This document shows positions 17,336 to 25,022 of a stretch of DNA of 38,514 nt, in pieces. Below the pieces are notes generated by a model that worked only from the letters and a program-made list of their open reading frames with translations, did not search any database and was not told where the DNA came from. Made by a program: the position numbers and the translations under genes. Source of the stretch: a virus; IMG/VR virus record IMGVR_UViG_3300040751_000330, positions 1-38,514 of that record. One strand, 5' to 3'. Position 1 is the stretch's first letter. Every line of letters begins with the position of its first letter.

Positions 17336-17924
17336 GGTAAAACCACCCCGTCACAATATATTTTGCATGCTCACCATACACAGGGTTTCCCCTATGCGCG
17401 TGGGTGAATGCTGCGGGCCATAGCACCATAGTGTTTTCTACGGGATTAATTCTCCGCTGTTGGTATAAAAATTCTGTCTCACCATTTGCTTCTATGGGTA
17501 AAGTGTTTAAATAAAGCATATAAACTAATCCACGATTAGCTTGGTCACCGTTACCTTGCTCCCCATGCCAAACATGGTAGCCACCTCCGGTAGAAGTCTT
17601 TTGCATTTTCATGTTGTTGCAGTTTATTTTTACTTCTTTAATAACCGAGTATTCGTCGCCGTAAACCTCAAAGCATTGCTGCAATCCATCAAAAAACAAA
17701 TCTATAGTGTTCTTGCCTTCAAACGGTTCAAAATTTATATTCTTGCCATTGGAAGAAATTTGGTAGTCATTCTTTATATGTTTGGCCGCCCCCTCGCCGT
17801 TTTGGCGGTTAGTGCCCGCCCCGAGTGTTTGGTTGCGGTCAAACTCAGAAATTAAGTGCTCGCAAAATCCTTCTGGATACACTTCTGAAAAAACACCAAT
17901 AAAATCTTTATATGCTTTTTTCAT
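17328..17924 (-). CDS. 2OG-Fe(II) dioxygenase (HGE type)
   Basis: A 198-residue protein of the 2OG-Fe(II) superfamily. The metal site is YHVWHGE, with His120 and Glu122 giving an HxE rather than HxD pair. The distal His is in FTHAHRGNP (His175 or His177), with Lys188 in AKYIVTGW as candidate 2-oxoglutarate anchor. The layout WPAAFTHAHRG with KYIVTGW is that of prolyl-hydroxylase-like family members. It overlaps the next oxygenase upstream by four bases and the one downstream by eight, so all are translated from one message. The substrate is unknown; the fibre is a candidate. Confidence 0.85.
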   Translation of the reverse strand: MKKAYKDFIGVFSEVYPEGFCEHLISEFDRNQTLGAGTNRQNGEGAAKHIKNDYQISSNGKNINFEPFEGKNTIDLFFDGLQQCFEVYGDEYSVIKEVKINCNNMKMQKTSTGGGYHVWHGEQGNGDQANRGLVYMLYLNTLPIEANGETEFLYQQRRINPVENTMVLWPAAFTHAHRGNPVYGEHAKYIVTGWFYHE

Positions 17925-18505
17925 TTAAATGCTGGCCCCGAAATCCATGCTACCAATGTTTGTCTTGTACCCTTAGTTACAGGTGTTACTTGGTGCAGTG
18001 TCCATGCTGGAAATACAGTTATAAGCCCCCGCTTTTTTTCTATGCTTGTAGGCTCTTTCCTAGTAAGTAGCTGTAGGTCTCCACCCTCGTATTCGTTTGG
18101 GTGTGAAAGTTGTAACACCATAGAAAGCTTGCGCGATATCCCCGAAGAGACAAAGTCCTGATGCCAAACATAAGTTCCTTGCCGCGCCTCGTGGTAGTTG
18201 GTTAACTGTATAGACTCACCAAACCCGGTAAGCTCAAACCCAAAGTAGTCGGCATTTAAACTTGCCGCTACGTGAGATAAACGCTCAAAAACCCATGCAC
18301 ACTCGGGGTCTTTATTAAGCCAATTTACCTCAGAGCGTCTTACTCTGTCGTTAACTTCCCCACCATTACTACCGCCAACCTGTGCTTGTTGCGTAGCTTC
18401 TTTTGCTTTTTGTTGCAACCAATCAAGCTCTTGGTCTGTAAATTCGTTTTCCCACCACGCAAACGGTTCTATTGTCCTTGAATACGGCCTCAGCATGTGC
18501 TGCAT
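17921..18505 (-). CDS. 2OG-Fe(II) dioxygenase, PKHD/prolyl-4-hydroxylase type
   Basis: A 194-residue protein with the most canonical site of the four: YVWHQDFV (His115, Asp117), FPAWTLHQVTPV (His171) and Arg181 in KGTRQTLVAWISGP as 2-oxoglutarate anchor. SMVLQLSHPNEYEGGDLQL is the standard strand pair between them. This is the pattern of the P4Hc/PKHD group, which includes prolyl hydroxylases. A substrate with proline in Gly-X-Pro repeats is encoded two genes downstream. The stop and the next start overlap by four bases (ATGA type), and the start overlaps the upstream stop as TAATG. The protein is short for the family, catalytic core only. Confidence 0.9.
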   Translation of the reverse strand: MQHMLRPYSRTIEPFAWWENEFTDQELDWLQQKAKEATQQAQVGGSNGGEVNDRVRRSEVNWLNKDPECAWVFERLSHVAASLNADYFGFELTGFGESIQLTNYHEARQGTYVWHQDFVSSGISRKLSMVLQLSHPNEYEGGDLQLLTRKEPTSIEKKRGLITVFPAWTLHQVTPVTKGTRQTLVAWISGPAFK

Positions 18506-19083
18506 TAAATAAACCTTTTTCTTTGGGACAAAATAAAATGCACAAATTTTGTCGGGTTATTAGATTGGTTCGGTGTAATCATGTGCGGCAGCCACGAATT
18601 AAACAACATCATAGTACCCGCTTGCACATTACTAAAGTGTATTTGCGGCGTAGCCATTGTAACTTGGTCGCTAGGCTGTGCCCACAAATCCGCCATACGC
18701 TTACCCGGTCTTGGGTCGTCAAATATAGGGTAAGACCCGCCTTCCGGCACTTCTAAAAAGTAAAACCCCGATATTTGGCTGTCCCCATGTACGTGCATAA
18801 TATTACTGCCGGTACACGCAAACTCTTGGCCCCACATTCCAGATACGTAAAACTCATACTCATCTGTAAAATAACCCTGCTCCTTTAAAATACTAACGCC
18901 CTTATCTCTAAAGTAGGACGCTAAGTACCCAAGGTCGGGGTCATTCGCCATGTGCGTAGTCTGCCTAACTGTCGACGGCTCTATTTGCTCATAGTATTTC
19001 TGGGTATGCTTTAGCGTTTCCTCTACCCACTCTGGCCGCTCTTCACGGTAAATGGAGGATGAGAAATAAGCGTATGATTCCAT
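18505..19083 (-). CDS. 2OG-Fe(II) dioxygenase (2OG-FeII_Oxy_5-like)
   Basis: A 192-residue protein resembling the 2OG-FeII_Oxy_5 family, common in marine phages and bacteria. The site region is MHVHGDSQISGFYFLEVPEG (His97/His99, Asp101), followed by FDDPR and the distal FNSWLPHMITPN with His167, then TKFVHFILS. It is the first of four adjacent oxygenase genes and begins two bases after the preceding coiled-coil gene's stop. Sequence differences from the other three are large, so it is not a recent tandem copy. The substrate is unknown; fibre hydroxylation is an inference from position. Confidence 0.85.
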   Translation of the reverse strand: MESYAYFSSSIYREERPEWVEETLKHTQKYYEQIEPSTVRQTTHMANDPDLGYLASYFRDKGVSILKEQGYFTDEYEFYVSGMWGQEFACTGSNIMHVHGDSQISGFYFLEVPEGGSYPIFDDPRPGKRMADLWAQPSDQVTMATPQIHFSNVQAGTMMLFNSWLPHMITPNQSNNPTKFVHFILSQRKRFI

Positions 19084-19084
19084 A

Positions 19085-19432
19085 CTATAGGTTTACAAAA
19101 TTGGCTAAGTCTTCAGCTAACCCTGTTACATCAGCTACAGTAATGTCCGTGGCTTCTGACGCGGGTTTAGTTCGGCGGTTTTCTATTAAAACTTCTTTAG
19201 CCGCACGAACCATTTCTAGTTTTGTATGTTTTGCATCGGATGCAGCTTGGTTTGCAGCTCGAAGTTTTTCCGCTTCAAGGTTATTTGCGGCTCGAAGTTT
19301 TTCTGCTGCTTCGGTAGCTAGTCTTTCGTTTTCAAAACGAGCGTTATCCGTAGTGGTTTGTACTTTTGCACGCGCCGTTTCAAACGCCACTTGGTAGTCT
19401 AAATCCGCCTGTTGTTCCGGTGTTAATGCCAT
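19085..19432 (-). CDS. Small coiled-coil protein, fibre accessory candidate
   Basis: A 115-residue, almost wholly helical, charged protein. Residues of about 25-85 form a long coiled coil with an internal repeat (AEKLRAANNL, EAEKLRAANQ). The C terminus (ITVADVTGLAEDLANFVNL) is a separate short helix. A strong AGGAGG ribosome site precedes the ATG, so expression may be high. It sits between a tail fibre and the oxygenase genes. It could be a fibre chaperone or an oligomerisation partner; no family was recognised. Confidence 0.6.
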   Translation of the reverse strand: MALTPEQQADLDYQVAFETARAKVQTTTDNARFENERLATEAAEKLRAANNLEAEKLRAANQAASDAKHTKLEMVRAAKEVLIENRRTKPASEATDITVADVTGLAEDLANFVNL

Positions 19433-19459
19433 GATGATAGCCTCCTAGGCTGTATTAAA

Positions 19460-20530
19460 TTATGTGGTTAAGTTTTTAGCGGGAAGCGTAACATACCACG
19501 ATGTCCCACCGTCCGGGGAAAAGAAAAAGTATATGTCTGTAGCGTCGGCATCCGTCGTACGACTAATTAAACCACCCGGATAATAAAACGTGCCTCCTGC
19601 AAAAGCTACTGTGCGTCCCGGAGTAGGGTCATTAGTTAGCACCAATGTAAATGAGGTCGCCCGGTTAGAGGTCCCGTTTGGTGTAGCCAATGTAAACGTA
19701 CAATTGCCGTTTAGTGTAGCTGTAAATACATTAGCGTCGTTACAATCAATGGTTATCGCGCTGCCTGTATCACCAAGAGCTACTACTTTGTCTGAAAAAG
19801 TTCCCGCAAAAAACTGGTTAGAATCAAAAAATATAACGGAATTAGCCGTTGAATCTTGAAGGGCGGTAGTTATTTTAGGTGTGGTAAGCGCCGGACTTAC
19901 GTTTAGCACCGTAGCGCCCGTGCCCGTAGATGAAGTTACGCCTGTACCGCCGTTAGCGACAGGGAGGGTTCCTGTAACTTGTGAGGTCAGATCGACGTTA
20001 GCCAGTGTGCCGCCAAGAGTAAGGTTCCCTGAGCTAGTGACTGTGCCCGTCAAGGTTATACCGTTGACTGTGCCCGTGCCCCCTACGCTTGTTACATTAC
20101 CAACTTCGGTGGGGTTGGCATTAAGAACCGCAGCGCCTGCCCCCGCACCGTTTGTGACGACCATAACCTTAGAGCCGTTAGCTACATCTACCGTAGCGCC
20201 TGAACCCTGCTTGATCGTAATAATCTGGCTGCCTGAAGTGGCGTTCTCAATCATCCACACCTTAGAGACGGTGTTTGGACCAAGAGTAATCTCCCGAGTA
20301 GCCGTAAGAGATACAGCAGAGGTAATCTTAAGGTAGAACGAGCGAGTGTCGTCAGCCGTAGCATCCGGCATGGTAAAGGTTTCATTGGCGTCAGCCGCCA
20401 TTTGCTTCGTGCCGTAGCTAAAACCGTCGGTAATCAGCTCAAGGTTAGTATTAGTACTGGTGCCCCAAGTGCCGTCTTCATCACCCGTGGTGATTTCTTT
20501 TAGCCGTAAGTTGTTTACATAAGTAGCCAT
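19460..20530 (-). CDS. Tail fibre protein (C-terminal module shared with 22203-23585)
   Basis: A 356-residue fibre. The start (MATYVNNLRLKEITTGDEDG, then TWGTSTNTNLELI) is typical of marine phage fibres attaching to the tail. The middle is repetitive Gly/Thr/Val beta structure (LPVANGGTGVTSSTGTGATV, a motif common in phage fibres). The last 125 or so residues closely match the end of the 460-residue fibre, including [40 protein letters not shown] and WYVTLPAK. That shared module is probably the receptor-binding or trimer-capping tip. Its neighbours are the zinc-ribbon gene and the coiled-coil gene. Confidence 0.8.
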   Translation of the reverse strand: MATYVNNLRLKEITTGDEDGTWGTSTNTNLELITDGFSYGTKQMAADANETFTMPDATADDTRSFYLKITSAVSLTATREITLGPNTVSKVWMIENATSGSQIITIKQGSGATVDVANGSKVMVVTNGAGAGAAVLNANPTEVGNVTSVGGTGTVNGITLTGTVTSSGNLTLGGTLANVDLTSQVTGTLPVANGGTGVTSSTGTGATVLNVSPALTTPKITTALQDSTANSVIFFDSNQFFAGTFSDKVVALGDTGSAITIDCNDANVFTATLNGNCTFTLATPNGTSNRATSFTLVLTNDPTPGRTVAFAGGTFYYPGGLISRTTDADATDIYFFFSPDGGTSWYVTLPAKNLTT

Positions 20531-20543
20531 CGGGGCACTCCAG

Positions 20544-20756
20544 TTATACTAATGTGCTTCCGCCAGCGGGCGGCACGCTTGTCGCGTAAATCTTTGTATT
20601 CTGACGTAAGTTTAGTGCTTCGCCGCAATCTGAACAAGTGTCTGCTGCCATTTCAGACTCATCAAGATCATACCCACAGTTACCGCATAAAAGCTCAACT
20701 TCATGCTTGGGATCGATTGCTGCGCCTAAATTTGTTGCTTCTTTTACTATTTTCAT
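20544..20756 (-). CDS. Small zinc-ribbon protein
   Basis: A 70-residue protein with two CxxC knuckles, LCGNCG (Cys24, Cys27) and TCSDCG (Cys41, Cys44), spaced as in rubredoxin-like zinc ribbons; it very likely binds one zinc. The chosen ATG overlaps the upstream fibre's TGA (ATGA), which favours it over a frame extension six codons longer. It sits between two fibre genes, an odd place for a DNA- or RNA-binding ribbon, so a structural or assembly role is as likely as regulation. The C-terminal 20 residues are unstructured. Confidence 0.75.
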   Translation of the reverse strand: MKIVKEATNLGAAIDPKHEVELLCGNCGYDLDESEMAADTCSDCGEALNLRQNTKIYATSVPPAGGSTLV

Positions 20757-22189
20757 GCTGCTATTTCCGTCCAATTTGCGTTTTGATTAGGTACTATTTG
20801 GCCCCATACTAACACATTCCCGGCCCTACCTGTGCCCTGTACGCCAATGGCGTACACTGTGGCTGCACCTGTTTCGGTGGTTTCACCTAATGCTGTGGTG
20901 CCCTGAACGCCCGTAACATTGACGTTGGCATCCGCTTCCACTGTCGCCGTGCCTAGTGCGGTAGTGCCCTGAACGCCCGTAACATTTATGATGTTGTTGG
21001 TTACTAGAGAAATGTTTCCTAGCTCGCCCGTGGCTTCTAGGCCCGTTGCGTTTACGTTAGCGTCGGCTTCAACTGTAGCATTACCCGCTGTTTCGTTGAT
21101 TATATCTGTAGAACCATTGGTACCGTCAAAATGCAGTAGTGCTGTAGTGTCTCTGTCTACTTCGTACTCTGCAACCGGTTCTGTAAAGGATGTACCTTCA
21201 TAACGGGCTACAGATGAAAGTCGTACCTCATCAATATACCCGTTAAAATCACCAAAGCCGTTTTTACCAACACTAAAGACGCCACTATCGGGTCTATTAG
21301 CTGTGGTAAACGTATCTTCTAAGGTTCCATTTTTATATATCCTATGAACATTTCCTTCTCTTTCATAAGATAACATTGTCCAAACACCGGCAGACACGGT
21401 GACTGAACTACTAATAATTGTTGATGGGTTTACACTCCAGTAAACTTGGTTACCTAATAAATATGACTGTTCTGTTGTGCTTGTACCAGTCTGCCAAATC
21501 CCTTTGTAGCCCGTAACATTTGTCGGACGAATCCACAGGTCTACCGTGAAATCACCTGAACTTAGGTCAATGCTTTCGTCAGAGGTTACAAAGTCATTTG
21601 TGCCATCAAGCAGTAGTGAAGCTGAACCAAACTTAGCTTGGGCAGTTGAAAGCTGAGCAGCACCATCTGCGGTAAATGTAGTACCTCTATTTAGTGTTGA
21701 AGCCTCTGCGGAAACTCCCGTGACCGCAACAATGGCAGAGGCAACGGCTATAACCGTACCTACTTCACCGGTAGCGGCATTGCCAATAACTTCAATCGCC
21801 CCATCTGCTTCAACTGCCGTATTGCCAAGGGCTGTGACGCCTTCTACACCGGTTAAATTGACAACAGCTTCAGCCGTTATGGCTACCGATCCCAACTGCC
21901 CTGTAGCTTCTACACCGGCAGGGTCTGTTCTAGTGCGTAGATCAACCGTGACTGAGCCGGTATCACCTGTGGCTGCAACGCCTGTAACCAAAACATTTGC
22001 GTCGGCTTTTATTGAAACACTGCCAATTGTACCGGTGCCCTGTACCCCTGTTGGAGATACTATGGCTTCTGCATAAACCGCAGCCGTACCAAGTTGCCCC
22101 GTAGCCTCAACGCCGGACAAGATTACACTGGCAGAAAGACTCGCATCATCTGCTAAAGGAGCTGAAGCTATAGGGATAAGACCTAGCAT
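20753..22189 (-). CDS. Tail fibre with LamG/concanavalin-like lectin domain in a repeat array
   Basis: A 478-residue protein. Residues 20-165 are about six repeats of roughly 22-26 residues with the pattern V-x-x-T-G-V-x-A-T-G-x-L-G-x-V. Residues of about 170-340 form a LamG-like jelly roll (FGSASLLLDGTNDFVTS, FTVDLWIRP, HRIYKNGTL, FNGYIDEVRLSSVARYEG), a fold that binds sugars. About four more repeats follow. The lectin domain is therefore set inside the array, consistent with a stalk carrying a binding head. It is likely to recognise host surface glycans. It overlaps the zinc-ribbon gene by four bases. Confidence 0.8.
   Translation of the reverse strand: MLGLIPIASAPLADDASLSASVILSGVEATGQLGTAAVYAEAIVSPTGVQGTGTIGSVSIKADANVLVTGVAATGDTGSVTVDLRTRTDPAGVEATGQLGSVAITAEAVVNLTGVEGVTALGNTAVEADGAIEVIGNAATGEVGTVIAVASAIVAVTGVSAEASTLNRGTTFTADGAAQLSTAQAKFGSASLLLDGTNDFVTSDESIDLSSGDFTVDLWIRPTNVTGYKGIWQTGTSTTEQSYLLGNQVYWSVNPSTIISSSVTVSAGVWTMLSYEREGNVHRIYKNGTLEDTFTTANRPDSGVFSVGKNGFGDFNGYIDEVRLSSVARYEGTSFTEPVAEYEVDRDTTALLHFDGTNGSTDIINETAGNATVEADANVNATGLEATGELGNISLVTNNIINVTGVQGTTALGTATVEADANVNVTGVQGTTALGETTETGAATVYAIGVQGTGRAGNVLVWGQIVPNQNANWTEIAA
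20898..20986 (-). repeat. 66-bp direct repeat in the fibre repeat array
   Basis: A block of more than 20 identical bases beginning GTGCCCTGAACGCCCGTAACA (plus strand) at 20898 recurs at 20964, a period of 66 bases or 22 codons. It encodes the repeat unit VNVTGVQGTTALG. Near-identity at DNA level against looser similarity elsewhere in the array points to recent duplication of one unit. Confidence 0.7.
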
Positions 22190-22202
22190 AAAAGCAACCT
22201 AG

Positions 22203-23585
22203 TTAGGTGAAATCTTTAGCCGGGAGAGTTACGTACCACGTCGTCCCGTTGTCTGGCGAGAAAAAGAAGTATATGTCTGTAGCATCCGCGTCCGTTGTTC
22301 GGCTTATTGACCCGCCCGGATATTTAAAAGTACCCCCGGCAAACGCTACCGTGCGCCCAGCCGTAGCGTCATTAGTAAGCACCAAAGTAAACGATGTCGC
22401 CCTACTTCCAGTGCTATTAGCTGTAGACAAGGTAAATGTGCAGTTTCCTGTAAGGGTGGCGGTAACCACATTCCCTAAACTACAGTCTATAGTCTGGGCT
22501 GTTCCAGTGTTGCCTAATGCGTTTACTTCGTCAGAGAAGGCTCCTGAGAAAAAGGTGCTAGAGTCGTAGTTGATCTTACCTACGCCACTGCCGTTGGCTA
22601 GGCTGTCGGACTGCAACGTAGTCGCTGTAATAGTTGTGCCACTTAGAGCACCTGTCAACGTACCGCCAGTTAAAGGCAGCTTAGTTGCGTCAGCTACAGT
22701 AATATTGGCTGATCCGTTAAAGGACACGCCGTTGATTGTACGGGCGGTTTGCAGAACCGTAGCAGTAGCGGCGTTGCCTGTGGTGGAGCTTGAGGTTGTG
22801 GCATTACCCGTAAGAGCGGCAGTAATAGTACCCGCCGAAAAGTTACCAGAAGCATCACGAGCAACGACCTTACTTGCGGTGTTTGCAGAGGTCGCATCTA
22901 CGTTTACCGTAACCGTGCCAGAAGTGCCTCCGCCTGTAATAAAACTACCGGCTGTCACCCCCGTGATGTCGCCTACGTTTGAAGTAAACCCATCTGGGTT
23001 AGAGGCAGGGTAATAATAAGAACCTTGCTGTCCGTCAAGCAAGTCAGCATCAAGCCCGGAGCCAGTGCCGTCGTTGTTAGAGGTCCAGTAAGTGCCACTA
23101 TATCCGGATACGTTTGTCGCTGTTGTAGCGTTACCGCTTAAGGCAGCGGTTATAGTTGTCGCAGAAAAATTACCAAACTCGTCTCGGACTACTACTTTGT
23201 CGGCGGTAGCTGCGGACGTAGCATCTACGTTTAGAGTTACAGCACCAAAAGTGCCTCCGCCCGTTAAAAAGTTTCCCGCAGTTACATCCGTAATTATGTC
23301 TTCTGCGGCAGCCGTAACAAAAACAATTGCGCTACCAGAAAGATTAAGCAAAGACCCTGTGCTACTTTCATCAAGAGAACGGGAAAGCGTCGTACCCGAC
23401 GCTGTATAAGTGCCTGTGCCAATCTCCCATGCTGTACCGTCCTCTATCGTATAACGAACCACGTTGGTGTTTGCCACACCCGCATCCGCAAACGTCTGAA
23501 ACCCCGCTACCGCAGAGCCAAGCGTAACTGTCCCTGTCCCCGTCGTAGCGGTGGACATTTTAGCTCTATTTACTAACGTCACCAT
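22203..23585 (-). CDS. Tail fibre protein (long; shares its tip with 19460-20530)
   Basis: A 460-residue fibre, beta-rich in Gly, Thr, Ala and Ser. The N-terminal third reads [20 protein letters not shown] and resembles proximal fibre segments. Two copies of a block follow: [20 protein letters not shown] and [20 protein letters not shown], each then K-V-V-x-R-D-x-x-G-N-F-S. [14 protein letters not shown] is the common fibre motif between them. The C-terminal 125 or so residues are a paralogue of the shorter fibre's tip. The two fibres may compete for, or alternate at, the same attachment point, or form proximal and distal parts. Confidence 0.8.
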   Translation of the reverse strand: MVTLVNRAKMSTATTGTGTVTLGSAVAGFQTFADAGVANTNVVRYTIEDGTAWEIGTGTYTASGTTLSRSLDESSTGSLLNLSGSAIVFVTAAAEDIITDVTAGNFLTGGGTFGAVTLNVDATSAATADKVVVRDEFGNFSATTITAALSGNATTATNVSGYSGTYWTSNNDGTGSGLDADLLDGQQGSYYYPASNPDGFTSNVGDITGVTAGSFITGGGTSGTVTVNVDATSANTASKVVARDASGNFSAGTITAALTGNATTSSSTTGNAATATVLQTARTINGVSFNGSANITVADATKLPLTGGTLTGALSGTTITATTLQSDSLANGSGVGKINYDSSTFFSGAFSDEVNALGNTGTAQTIDCSLGNVVTATLTGNCTFTLSTANSTGSRATSFTLVLTNDATAGRTVAFAGGTFKYPGGSISRTTDADATDIYFFFSPDNGTTWYVTLPAKDFT

Positions 23586-23604
23586 AGCTAGGGTCTCTCA
23601 CTTT

Positions 23605-24039
23605 TTAGGCAATACGGATAATAGCGTTGCTCGCATCAGCAGCAGGGAAGACAATAGTAAAGTCGCCCGCAGTAGAGGTCTTGTCCGCACCGAAGTCCAG
23701 AACCGCAACAGCAGGGTCCGTGACGCCGTCAGCCAAGTAGATCAAAGCTCCACGAGCCGTAATAGTCGCGGTAGACCACGTAGTATCAGCAAAGTCCAAG
23801 AACGCTGTAGTGCCGCTCGACGCAGGGTTTGCAGATATAGTCAGCGTGTTTCCGCCCGCAGTGTAGCCTGTGCCTGAGACCTCGTTAGTCACGCTGTATG
23901 CCGTAGTAGTGGCGTCTAGCGTAGCCGATGAAGTAAACAGAGCAATTTTGAATGTCTGTGCTGTGCCGCTGCTGAAGTCGAAAGTCCCATCTAGGACACC
24001 AACTTTGAACGATGTTGCCATAGCTTGTGTGATAGCCAT
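23605..24039 (-). CDS. Beta-rich virion protein, fibre-region, putative
   Basis: A 144-residue, beta-rich protein with few charged residues (KVGVLDGTFDFSSGTAQTFK, IALFTSSATLDATTTAYSV, GALIYLADG). I recall similar small proteins in uncultured marine phage tail regions, with no known function. A good AGGAGA site precedes the ATG. It lies between the adaptor-like gene and the first long fibre and could be a fibre-attachment or tail accessory protein. No enzymatic motif was seen. Confidence 0.65.
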   Translation of the reverse strand: MAITQAMATSFKVGVLDGTFDFSSGTAQTFKIALFTSSATLDATTTAYSVTNEVSGTGYTAGGNTLTISANPASSGTTAFLDFADTTWSTATITARGALIYLADGVTDPAVAVLDFGADKTSTAGDFTIVFPAADASNAIIRIA

Positions 24040-24069
24040 TGGTGTTTCTCCTGTCTTTTACAAAGTATA

Positions 24070-24720
24070 TTAAGCTTTATCTCTAATGATAAGCCCGGTT
24101 CGGTATGCATCGGTAACTTCTTTTGCTTCGCCGAAGTTCTTCAAAGAGGTAACGGCTTCCACAAAACGTTTCTCATACTCTTGCATGACATCCGCCTCAC
24201 CTTTCATATAGGTGTAAGCCTCAATCAAGCAGCCGTATAAAAGAGCTACTTCCGCATTTGTGCTTAACCAAGTAGTGCCGCTTCCCGCTCCTAAAGTCAA
24301 ACTTGCAGGGCGGTAGAAGTAATGAAGCTCTACTGCGTACGACGAATCGGGCGTAGGGCCTATCAAAAAACTACTCACGTCAAAGTATGCGTAGTAACGC
24401 GGCGCGCCCGTAGTGGTCGCATCCGGATTAAACTCTTGGACAAAGTTAACATCCTTGTACTCAAGAAAATCTTTGTTACCGTCACCGTCCGTGTAAGACA
24501 GTGAAAACGGTGCTAAAAAGTCGCTAGGAGCCGCAAGGTATTGATTGCTTGCCGTCATGTTTGCTGTAGCGTTTTTACGAAAAAGCGTAAGCTGAACGTT
24601 CTTTAAGATACGCTCTTCGGCCACGCGTATAAAAAGCGGCAGGTTATTCACAAAACTTGTTTCTTGGTTTTGCGTGTAATCCTGTATTGCCGTTTTTAAT
24701 TCGTCGTAAGTAAAACTCAT
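24070..24720 (-). CDS. Head-tail adaptor-like protein
   Basis: A 216-residue protein. The N-terminal helices (SFTYDELKTAIQDYTQ, LPLFIRVAEERILKNV), a beta middle with YLAAPSDFLAPFSLSY and PRYYAYFDVSSFLIGPTPDS, and the C-terminal helical region (AEVALLYGCLIEAYTYMKGE, QEYEKRFVEAVTSLK) match the general plan of phage SU10/T7-gp11-type adaptor proteins that ring the portal and hold the tail. This is a fold-level recollection, not a search. It overlaps the previous gene by ATGA and is translated together with the two genes before it. Confidence 0.65.
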   Translation of the reverse strand: MSFTYDELKTAIQDYTQNQETSFVNNLPLFIRVAEERILKNVQLTLFRKNATANMTASNQYLAAPSDFLAPFSLSYTDGDGNKDFLEYKDVNFVQEFNPDATTTGAPRYYAYFDVSSFLIGPTPDSSYAVELHYFYRPASLTLGAGSGTTWLSTNAEVALLYGCLIEAYTYMKGEADVMQEYEKRFVEAVTSLKNFGEAKEVTDAYRTGLIIRDKA

Positions 24721-25022
24721 GTAATTACCACCGTCACGCTACCTACTTGGCAAAAACCTGTAACCGGTTTTAAGTTTGGCGCTTCTACTAAAGGAACGCC
24801 TACGTACACATCTAATGGCTCCACCCTATCCGGGCGAGCATCTTTTAAAGCCTGCGGGTCAATAACTTTCCGGCGAGGATTAAGTTGAGGCTGTTTAACT
24901 TCAAACTCATCCCTTCCGACCAGCATCCCGGTCCACTCTTTTTTCATGTCGTTAAGCTTGTAACGAAACCCGGAGCGGTCTGAAATGCCGTAGGCGTTTT
25001 TACCCGTAGCAAACTTGCCCAT
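24717..25022 (-). CDS. Small virion protein ending in VGSVTVVIT
   Basis: A 101-residue protein. The start (MGKFATGKNAYGISDRSGF, then RYKLNDMKKEWTGMLVGRDE) resembles a conserved marine phage family of unknown role encoded with adaptor genes. The C-terminal FCQVGSVTVVIT shares VGSVTV with the 100-residue protein beside the nozzle. Its start overlaps the previous stop as TAATG and its own stop overlaps the next start as ATGA, so three connector-region genes form one translational unit. It is probably a structural connector part. Confidence 0.65.
   Translation of the reverse strand: MGKFATGKNAYGISDRSGFRYKLNDMKKEWTGMLVGRDEFEVKQPQLNPRRKVIDPQALKDARPDRVEPLDVYVGVPLVEAPNLKPVTGFCQVGSVTVVIT

Noticed and set aside
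16751-19083. The oxygenases as AlkB-type DNA repair enzymes
   Set aside because: The AlkB nucleotide-recognition lid and its RxxxxxR end are not seen; motifs fit prolyl-hydroxylase-like and Oxy_5-like groups better, and repair genes would be expected in the early region.
22570-23013. Plus-strand open frame of 147 residues opposite the long fibre
   Set aside because: Its composition is only Val/Ala/Pro mirror sequence of the fibre gene; the minus-strand fibre is strongly supported.
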